Shown: positions 57,856-64,000 of the stretch, in pieces | Numbering within the stretch: position 1 is the first letter of the stretch | Layout of the letters: every line of letters starts with the position of its first letter | Source: Bacteroidota bacterium | Lineage (GTDB): Bacteria; Bacteroidota; Ignavibacteria; Kapaibacteriales; UBA2268 | Reading direction: 5' to 3' | Assembly: GCA_021780815.1 (NCBI GenBank) | Contig: JAJXYC010000003.1 | Location: 1 to 64,000 of the forward strand | Length of the DNA stretch: 64,000 bases | Made by a program: the position numbers and the translations under genes | Notes under the pieces: model-generated | Told to the model about the DNA's origin: nothing | Databases searched by the model: none | What the model saw: the letters and a program-made list of their open reading frames with translations, nothing else

Positions 57856-58764
57856 TTAATAGATTTCTGGTATCCAAGTTGTTTCATCAATAGGCGGTCT
57901 CACATAATCTTCTACGATTTTTCGTGGTGGGAAATCAAATGGAGGAGGAATAACATTTTGGTACGGGATAATTGATAAAAGATGAGCAATGGTGTTTAAC
58001 CTTGCTCTTTTTTTATCTTCCGAATTCACATTATACCAAGGACATTGCTTTGTGTCGGTATATTTCATCATAGCATCTTTGGCTTTTGAATAATCCACCC
58101 ACTTATCCCAAGATTTTAAATCCATTTCAGAAAGTTTCCATCTTTTTTCCGGATGAGCGGCTCTGTCTTTTAATCTCCTTTCTTGCTCTTCATCGCTAAC
58201 ACTAATCCAGTATTTAAAAAGAAAAATACCAGAACGAACTAACGTTTTTTCAAATTCGGGGCAAGAACGCAGGAATTCTTCGTACTCTTCGTCTGTACAA
58301 AATCCCATAACACGTTCAACACCAGCACGGTTATACCAGCTTCGGTCAAAAATCACAATTTCACCAGCTGATGGCAAATGCGAAATATATCGCTGAAAAT
58401 ACCATTGCGTACTTTCTTTATCACTGGGCTTCTCTAATGCAACTACTCGTAACCCACGTGGATTTAACGGCTCTGTAATCCTTTGGATAATACCCCCTTT
58501 GCCTGCAGCATCTCGCCCTTCAAAAAGAATAACTACTTTTAATCCTTTTTGTTTAATCCAATATTGCCAAATTACAAGTTCTTGCTGTAATTTGGCAATT
58601 TCTTGATTGTAAAAATTTTTGCTTATTTTGCCGTGTTTGTTGAACTTTTGTATTTGCTCTGTGTCTTCTGTGTTATCGGTATCTTCCGATTTTTTTAAAT
58701 CTTCTTCTAAATTGGTATTTGCATTTTTTGGTTCTTTGTCTTTTTTCTTATTTTTATGTCCCAT
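57856..58764 (-). CDS. ppk2: Polyphosphate kinase 2
   Basis: 302 residues from the ATG at 58764, preceded by AGAGGG with a short spacer; a TTG frame from 58788 was not used. After a charged Lys/Glu/Asp-rich leader (about 50 residues) come the P-loop GRDAAGKGG, the lid/active segment DRSWYNRAGVERVMGF, and KFWISVSDEEQERR-like and LKSWDKWVDYSKAKDAMM stretches typical of class I PPK2. It phosphorylates NDPs with polyphosphate. The gene is convergent with the TPR gene and divergent from the lipoprotein gene at 58888. Confidence 0.95.
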   Translation of the reverse strand: MGHKNKKKDKEPKNANTNLEEDLKKSEDTDNTEDTEQIQKFNKHGKISKNFYNQEIAKLQQELVIWQYWIKQKGLKVVILFEGRDAAGKGGIIQRITEPLNPRGLRVVALEKPSDKESTQWYFQRYISHLPSAGEIVIFDRSWYNRAGVERVMGFCTDEEYEEFLRSCPEFEKTLVRSGIFLFKYWISVSDEEQERRLKDRAAHPEKRWKLSEMDLKSWDKWVDYSKAKDAMMKYTDTKQCPWYNVNSEDKKRARLNTIAHLLSIIPYQNVIPPPFDFPPRKIVEDYVRPPIDETTWIPEIY

Positions 58765-58887
58765 CAAACCCTCTTTTTTTAAATTCAAAAATATAAAAGT
58801 TTTATCAAAATTTGTAAAATTTCATTAAAATTTATTAAATTATATTTTTTTTTATTTCATTTTGATTTATTTGAATACGAAAATATT

Positions 58888-60552
58888 ATGCCAAAATACT
58901 TAAATATATTCTTATTTTTAATATCTTTAATTTTTATTTCTTGCTCTAACTCCAAAGACACTTCAAGAAGTAGCAATAGTAATGAATTTGATAATTTTAT
59001 TCGCAAGGTACAAGATACTTTGATTAGCGATAATAACGCTGATAAAAGTGAAATTGCACAAGACCATTTTATTAAAGGTTTGAATTACTATAATAACAAA
59101 GATTATGCAAATGCTATTATAGAATACCAAGATGCTTTAATGTATGAAAAATCTCCGACTGTATATTTGTCATTGGCTGATGCGTATATTCAAGTTAAAA
59201 ATTTATATGGTGCTTTGAATGCGGCAATAAATGCTTATTTACTAGACAATAAAAATGAAAAAGCATTAGAAATGATATTTTCTTTATTTGTTTATAAAGG
59301 AGATATCAAGTCAGCAGACAAAGTAATTACTGAAATATATTCCCGAGACCCTTCTTTTGATAATTTCTTAATTATGACCGACTTTTATCAAATTGTTAAC
59401 CCGACAAAAGCCATTAGTATGTATGAAAACTATTTAAAAACAAATCAAAACGAAGAAGTTGAAATTAATTTAGTTAAAGCATATTTACATAATCAAGATA
59501 CAATAAAGGCAATGAATACTTTGTTTGCAGTTGTTAAAAATGACCCTGATTCAAGCAATTGCTTTGATTTAATTGAAACTTCAATTGGATTCCAGAAATA
59601 TTCTTTTTTATCTGATTTTGTCAATCAAATTTATCCGATGCTAAGTATAGACAGTAAAAATAAAATTTTCAATAAATTAATACATGAATTACAAAGCAAA
59701 AGAAAGCAATGGTTTAAAAACACAGATTTGCTTGCTCAAGTATTGCAGAAAACACAAGACAATACAAACGATAATTGTGTTACAAACTTTTTTGCGGCCG
59801 ATTTATCAGCAATAGCAAACGATACAAATTTAACAGTACATTATATTAATAAAAGTTTAGAAAATATAGATACTTTATCGGAAATACCAATTTATTGTGC
59901 AAATTTGTTGGAAGTAGTTGGACAAAAGAAGCAAGCACTTGAAGTACTGACAAAATATCGAGAGAAATTCCCTGACAATCATAAATATATCACTTCAATT
60001 GGCTTTTATTATTACTTGGAAGGCGATTTCCAAAAAGCTTTGACTTATTTCCAAGAATACACCCAAAAAGAATCTCTTGATGTAGAAGGATTTATTAATT
60101 TAGCAGATTGTTACGATCGTTTAAACAACCAAAAAGATGCAGAAAGTAATTACTTGAAAGCGATAAAGTTAGAGCCTGACAACGCCACAGCAAATAACAA
60201 TTATGCTTATTATTTATCAAAATACGACGATAAATTAAATGATGCTTTAACACTATCTCAAAAAGCTATTGATAAAGAAAGCAATAATGCAGCTTTTATT
60301 GATACTTATGGCTGGATTTTATTCAAATTAGGCAAATATGAAGAGTCGCAAAAGTATTTAGAAAAAGCTATTAATCTTGACTCGACAAAATATGATATTT
60401 ACGAACATTTAGGTGATTTGTATGTAAAATTAGGATTAACAAAAAAAGCAAGGGATAGTTACCAAAAAGCATTAGAGTTATATCCAGACAATAAAGATTT
60501 AAAAAACAAATATCAAAAAATTGAAAATACATTAAATATCAAAAAAGATTAA
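58888..60552 (+). CDS. TPR-repeat lipoprotein
   Basis: 554 residues. A signal segment ends in the lipobox IFISC (Cys19). Many TPR units follow from about residue 50 to the end (NKDYANAIIEYQDALMYEKS, NQKDAESNYLKAIKLEPDN, KYEESQKYLEKAINLDS, LTKKARDSYQKALELYPDN). A large helical scaffold anchored to an envelope membrane. It is 22 bases upstream of motA and transcribed in the same direction, so it may be part of the motAB unit; the role is unknown. Confidence 0.85.
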   Translation: MPKYLNIFLFLISLIFISCSNSKDTSRSSNSNEFDNFIRKVQDTLISDNNADKSEIAQDHFIKGLNYYNNKDYANAIIEYQDALMYEKSPTVYLSLADAYIQVKNLYGALNAAINAYLLDNKNEKALEMIFSLFVYKGDIKSADKVITEIYSRDPSFDNFLIMTDFYQIVNPTKAISMYENYLKTNQNEEVEINLVKAYLHNQDTIKAMNTLFAVVKNDPDSSNCFDLIETSIGFQKYSFLSDFVNQIYPMLSIDSKNKIFNKLIHELQSKRKQWFKNTDLLAQVLQKTQDNTNDNCVTNFFAADLSAIANDTNLTVHYINKSLENIDTLSEIPIYCANLLEVVGQKKQALEVLTKYREKFPDNHKYITSIGFYYYLEGDFQKALTYFQEYTQKESLDVEGFINLADCYDRLNNQKDAESNYLKAIKLEPDNATANNNYAYYLSKYDDKLNDALTLSQKAIDKESNNAAFIDTYGWILFKLGKYEESQKYLEKAINLDSTKYDIYEHLGDLYVKLGLTKKARDSYQKALELYPDNKDLKNKYQKIENTLNIKKD

Positions 60553-60573
60553 ATAACAAAAAAAAGGTAAAAT

Positions 60574-61425
60574 ATGTTTGTCATAATTGGACTTGTAGTT
60601 GTACTTGGCGCATTGATGGGTGGTTTCATTATAGCGGGAGGTAACCCAGCTACTTTGATTGTAATTCCTGAATACATAATTATTCTTGGGGCAGCAATCG
60701 GTTCATTATTAATTGCAAATCCGTTACCTGTATTAATTAAAATTATTAACGGGATATTATCTACGTTAAAAGGACCAAAAGTAAATAAGCAAGCTTATTT
60801 GGATTTGATGAAGTTAATGTATGAAATATTTCAATTTGCAAAGCGAGAAGGCTTAATTGCGCTTGAACAACATGTAGAAAATCCAGAGCAGAGTTCAATT
60901 ATCTCAAAATACCCATCATTTTTAAGTAATCACCATGCCGTAGAGTTCTTTTGTGATACATTAAAAGTAGTTTTAAGTGGTGGTGTCCCTGCACACGATT
61001 TGGAAGACCTTATGGATTTAGATCTTGAAGCAATTGAACAAGAAGAAGAAGTTCCACCGGCATCTTTACAAGTTATGGCAGATGCTTTTCCTGGACTTGG
61101 TATTGTTGCGGCAGTAATAGGTATTATTATCACTATGGGCGCTATATCTGAAGGTTCAGAAGCAGTTGGACATCACGTAGCTTCTGCTCTTGTGGGAACA
61201 TTTCTTGGAGTATTGATGTCTTATGGTGTTTTTGGACCTATTGCTTCAAGTATGGCAAAAATGACAGCAAAAGAATCTAAATATTTGCTTGCTATTAAAT
61301 CAGGTTTGCTTTCTTTTGCAAAAGGAGCCCCTGCTATGGTTGCGATAGAATACGCACGACGTTCAATAGACCCAGAGAACAGACCATCATTTAAAGAAAC
61401 AGAAGATGCCGTAAAGAAAAGCTAA
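60574..61425 (+). CDS. motA: Flagellar motor stator protein MotA
   Basis: 283 residues. Two N-terminal membrane helices (LVVVLGALMGGFIIAG; PEYIIILGAAIGSLLIA), a cytoplasmic domain with charged residues, and two more helices: FPGLGIVAAVIGIIITMG and HHVASALVGTFLGVLMSYGVFGP. These carry the two conserved prolines of the MotA family. With MotB it forms the proton-driven stator. No other flagellar genes are in the window. It is 22 bases after the TPR lipoprotein and 33 before motB. Confidence 0.95.
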   Translation: MFVIIGLVVVLGALMGGFIIAGGNPATLIVIPEYIIILGAAIGSLLIANPLPVLIKIINGILSTLKGPKVNKQAYLDLMKLMYEIFQFAKREGLIALEQHVENPEQSSIISKYPSFLSNHHAVEFFCDTLKVVLSGGVPAHDLEDLMDLDLEAIEQEEEVPPASLQVMADAFPGLGIVAAVIGIIITMGAISEGSEAVGHHVASALVGTFLGVLMSYGVFGPIASSMAKMTAKESKYLLAIKSGLLSFAKGAPAMVAIEYARRSIDPENRPSFKETEDAVKKS

Positions 61426-61458
61426 TGTCACATTAGTTAATTAATTTGGAGGAATACA

Positions 61459-62418
61459 ATGGCAGACCAACAAGGCACTGAACAGCACAGTAAAGAGCAA
61501 CCTATAATAATAAAAAAAATAAAGAAGGGTGGACATCACGGCGCCCACGGTGGTGCTTGGAAAGTTGCTTATGCTGATTTTGTTACAGCGATGATGGCTT
61601 TTTTTATTGTAATGTGGATTCTTGCTTCTAGCGAACAAGTTAAACAAGCTGTTACCGCTTATTTTAAAGACCCAGGTGCTTTTAGCTTTATTAATGGTAA
61701 AAGAACTATTCCTGTTGATTTACACTTACAACCTGAATCTGGAAAAGGAAAGAATGAAGGGGATACAGAAGGAAAAGGAAAAGGAAAAAATGAATTTGTA
61801 ATTTCATTTAATCAAGATATGCGGGATTCTGTTGTCCAAAAACTTATAGATAAAGCAAAAGAAGACAGTACCCAAGCAGCACAACGTGTTGAACGTGTGG
61901 CTGGTGAAGTTCAACAATTCCTAAAACAATTAGTTGCTGAAAAACCTGAATTACAAAAAATTTTAGATGATATAAAGATTGAAATTACAGATGAAGGCTT
62001 AAGAATTGAATTAATAGAAAAAACTGACAATGTATTTTTTGCTGTTGGAAGTTCCAAACTTACACCACAAGCTATCGATATTCTTAAAGTATTAGGAAAC
62101 GAAATTGGGAAATTGCCTAATAATGTTGTTCTTGAAGGACATACTGATAGTAGAAAATATTCAAATGATGCGGGATATACAAACTGGGAATTATCGTCCG
62201 ATAGGGCTAATGCCGCCCGACGTGCTTTAATGCAATATGGTCTGTGGAACGGACAAATTACTGAAGTTGTTGGTTATGCAGATAGACGGCTTAGCAATCC
62301 ACAAAATCCTTTTGATGTTTCTAATCGTAGGATTAGTATTTTAATTAAACAGATGTCTGTAAATCAATTTTTACCTAAATCAGAAAATTTATCAAAGCAA
62401 GGAACACACAATGAATAA
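61459..62418 (+). CDS. motB: Flagellar motor stator protein MotB
   Basis: 319 residues. HGGAWKVAYADFVTAMMAFF contains the ion-binding Asp40 in the single membrane helix. The C-terminal OmpA-like peptidoglycan-binding domain has LEGHTDSRKYSNDAG, LSSDRANAARRAL and NRRISILI. A short EGKGKGKNE-type low-complexity linker follows the plug region. Complete. The response-regulator gene starts eight bases before its stop, so the two are translationally coupled. Confidence 0.96.
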   Translation: MADQQGTEQHSKEQPIIIKKIKKGGHHGAHGGAWKVAYADFVTAMMAFFIVMWILASSEQVKQAVTAYFKDPGAFSFINGKRTIPVDLHLQPESGKGKNEGDTEGKGKGKNEFVISFNQDMRDSVVQKLIDKAKEDSTQAAQRVERVAGEVQQFLKQLVAEKPELQKILDDIKIEITDEGLRIELIEKTDNVFFAVGSSKLTPQAIDILKVLGNEIGKLPNNVVLEGHTDSRKYSNDAGYTNWELSSDRANAARRALMQYGLWNGQITEVVGYADRRLSNPQNPFDVSNRRISILIKQMSVNQFLPKSENLSKQGTHNE

Positions 62419-63613
62419 ATCATATAAAATTTTAATCATTGATACAGATTCTGCTAATATTATCACTCTTGAACGGCTAATTAAGCAAGAAGTTGATAAA
62501 GTTGAAGTATTTTATGCTCAGATTGGTGAAGCAGGGTTAAAACTTGCAAAAGAGAAAACCCCTGATATAATAATTTGTGATGCAAGAATGCCCGGATTGA
62601 TGGGCTTGCAAATTCTTTCCGAATTACGCTCAATTAAGCAAAACGAAGATATACACTTTATTCTAATGGGAGCAGAAACAGACCGAGCAATGCTTTTTGA
62701 TGCTTTAGAAAAAGGTGCTGATGATTTTTTATATAAACCTGTTCATTCTGATAGCTTATTAGGCAGATTAAAAATTGCTATTAAAATAGTAAATTTAAAA
62801 TTGCAAAAGCGTGAAGAGTATAATTTATTACTTGCATTAGCGCACGAAATAGAAGATTATGCCCAAGATACTATTAAACTTGCTGTAAAATTTATGGAAG
62901 CAAGAATACCCGCTTCTTACCATACTTTGAAAGTTATTGCAGAAGCTTCGCTGTGGGTTGCTCAATATTTTGATGAATTAAAAAATGACCATGATAGATT
63001 AAAAGATTTAGAAACTGCGGCATTTTTAAGTTTTGCAGGTAGATTATCTTTGCCTGACCATTTGCTTGAAAAGCCTGTTTTAATTGATGGAAAACCAAGC
63101 GATAATTTAATGAATCAAGTACCAATTGCAGCAAAAAATATTGTTTCGGAAATTCCAAGATTTGAAACGGTCGGTAAAATTTTATACCATTTGTATGAAA
63201 ATCAAGATGGGAGTGGTTTCCCAGATAGACTACAATCATGGCAAATTCCATTAGAAAGTAGAATAATTCGTGCGGTTGTTGATTTTTATGATATGGTAAG
63301 ATTTTTCAAACTTCGTCCAAAAGATGCTATTGATAAGTTAAGACAAAATTTAAATAGATTGTATGACCATCGTGTAATCACACTTTTAGAGCAATTCGTC
63401 TTATCTATTTTGCAGTTAGAAGGACCTACAAACGAAAAGCCTGTTTTATTAAGTGAATTAGTCCCAGGAATGATTCTATCTCGTGATATATATTCAACTA
63501 ATGGTTTGAAAATACTTACAGCAGGGGCTGTTTTGAAGGATTCTACCATTGAAAAAATTATTTCTATTAACACGAGTGACCCCATTTTAGGAAATATTCT
63601 CGTTAAAATATAA
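62411..63613 (+). CDS. Response regulator with degenerate HD-GYP-like domain
   Basis: 400 residues. The receiver domain has the phospho-acceptor Asp57 (IIICDARMPGL) and the conserved Lys109 (FLYKP). The second part aligns with HD-GYP phosphodiesterases: His171 begins the domain, but the HD pair of LLHDIGK is replaced by LSFAGR (206-211) and the HHE before DGSGFPDR (266-273) is LYE, so metal ligands appear to be lost. About 80 further residues follow. It probably binds rather than cleaves a cyclic dinucleotide, or acts as a scaffold. Its overlap with motB suggests motor control. Confidence 0.8.
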   Translation: MNKSYKILIIDTDSANIITLERLIKQEVDKVEVFYAQIGEAGLKLAKEKTPDIIICDARMPGLMGLQILSELRSIKQNEDIHFILMGAETDRAMLFDALEKGADDFLYKPVHSDSLLGRLKIAIKIVNLKLQKREEYNLLLALAHEIEDYAQDTIKLAVKFMEARIPASYHTLKVIAEASLWVAQYFDELKNDHDRLKDLETAAFLSFAGRLSLPDHLLEKPVLIDGKPSDNLMNQVPIAAKNIVSEIPRFETVGKILYHLYENQDGSGFPDRLQSWQIPLESRIIRAVVDFYDMVRFFKLRPKDAIDKLRQNLNRLYDHRVITLLEQFVLSILQLEGPTNEKPVLLSELVPGMILSRDIYSTNGLKILTAGAVLKDSTIEKIISINTSDPILGNILVKI

Positions 63614-63628
63614 ATTATAGATTTAAAT

Positions 63629-63650
63629 TTTGCTTATTTAAAGCAATTTT
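63629..63650 (+). terminator. Weak hairpin after the response-regulator gene
   Basis: TTGCTT pairs with AAGCAA across an AT-rich loop, then TTTT. Only six base pairs, so termination is uncertain. Confidence 0.35.
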
Positions 63651-63895
63651 ACTGCTTTTATCAAGCAATTTTATCAAATAAATCAAAAAAAAAGCCTGTT
63701 TGATGAACAAACATTCATAAAACTTAAAAAAAATAAAAAAAAATTGTTTTTTTGTAAAAAAAATTTGTTTTTTTCAAAAATTTTACTTAAATTGCTTATT
63801 AGAAAAGTGTTTAATTGAAAAACTTGATTTAGTAATAAATTTTGGTATCTTTTCAATAAATCATTAACCAAAAATTTATTTTATGTTAAACCAAT
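63651..63895. other. Homopolymer-rich leader before the HU-like gene
   Basis: No gene. Bases about 63727-63780 are alternating runs of A and T of seven to nine bases. The runs are likely to bend or stiffen DNA; no clear promoter box is recognised. Confidence 0.5.
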
Positions 63896-63903
63896 AAAGG
63901 AGG
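63896..63903 (+). promoter_or_regulatory. Strong ribosome binding site of the HU-like gene
   Basis: AAAGGAGG with a four-base spacer to the ATG at 63908. It is a much stronger site than most in this window. Confidence 0.85.
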
Positions 63904-63907
63904 TTTT

Positions 63908-64000
63908 ATGCCATTAAACAAAACAACGTTAATCAATGCAGTTGCAGAAGCAACAGAAATGAAAAAAGTTGATGCTGAAAAAGCAATTAAAGCAACAATC
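63908..64000 (+). CDS. HU-like nucleoid DNA-binding protein, 5' end
   Basis: The first 31 codons read MPLNKTTLINAVAEATEMKK and then VDAEKAIKATI, which matches the helical N-terminus of HU/IHF proteins (x-K-x-x-L-I-x-A-V-A ... K-x-D-A-x-x-A-I). The gene runs off the window edge. HU compacts and bends DNA as a dimer. A strong ribosome site and an AT-rich leader precede it, consistent with high expression. Confidence 0.85.
   Translation, partial: MPLNKTTLINAVAEATEMKKVDAEKAIKATI

Noticed and set aside
60574-62418. GldL/GldM-type gliding motor instead of MotA/MotB
   Set aside because: The peptidoglycan-binding OmpA domain, the YADFVTAMMAFF helix and the MotA four-helix layout match flagellar-type stators, not GldLM.

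Overview
The window is an AT-rich chromosomal segment (by eye roughly one third G+C or less) from a bacterium of the Bacteroidota/Chlorobiota side of the FCB group. The evidence is a SusC/SusD outer-membrane pair, two proteins with type IX secretion (T9SS) C-terminal sorting tails, a PorE-like PD40/OmpA protein, many Gln-ending signal peptides, few Shine-Dalgarno sites and TAnnTTTG-type promoter boxes. A MurE with the DNPR motif (meso-diaminopimelate peptidoglycan), a flagellar-type MotA/MotB pair and a monomeric isocitrate dehydrogenase suggest an Ignavibacteria/Kapabacteria-like lineage rather than a classic gut Bacteroides. That placement is inference. No rRNA, phage, insertion sequence or CRISPR array was seen.

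Layout. 1-673 is the 3' end of a repeat-domain protein. 772-7792 (minus) holds an RNA-binding protein, purA, a STAS protein, secF, secD and murE. 7916-12465 (plus) holds a glycogen-synthase-like pseudoenzyme, a lipoprotein, an outer-membrane protein and hslV. 12466-16400 is an accessory insert: an FkbM methyltransferase and a compact type II restriction-modification operon (methyltransferase, small zinc-knuckle-like protein, TdeIII/MjaII-like nuclease). 16406-21750 (minus) holds greA, ribBA, yajC, purH and rsmB. 21794-28404 (plus) is a surface block: barrel protein, PD40/double-OmpA protein, Cys-rich secreted protein and a T9SS cargo. 28467-35242 holds an aldehyde dehydrogenase, mtgA-mutS, a barrel protein and an SDR. 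35701-42749 holds SusC, SusD and a prolyl oligopeptidase. 43128-44625 holds a transaldolase, aat and tRNA-Ser(GCU).

44626-46350 is a decayed region downstream of the tRNA. It contains two separate C-terminal remnants that look like type IIG (Eco57I-like) restriction-methylation enzymes, an FN3-like fragment, an intact small membrane protein that begins inside one remnant, and a 31-codon ORF after it. This is the most likely place for something undescribed, together with the small ORF in the R-M operon. The window then runs through a SAM methyltransferase, monomeric icd, a large IgGFc-binding-like T9SS protein, a P-loop ATPase, an YhdH-type reductase, a 3-hydroxyacyl-CoA dehydrogenase, TPR proteins, ppk2, and a motA-motB-response regulator operon. 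It ends at the start of an HU-like gene.

Themes: envelope biogenesis and secretion (SecDF, YajC, MurE, MtgA, T9SS cargo, SusCD), purine and riboflavin synthesis (PurA, PurH, RibBA), quality control (HslV, Aat, MutS, GreA), and two catalytically degraded proteins in active-looking operons (the GT5-like protein and the HD-GYP-like regulator). Four intergenic hairpins share a CTGTCC-centred core and look like one recurrent terminator family.
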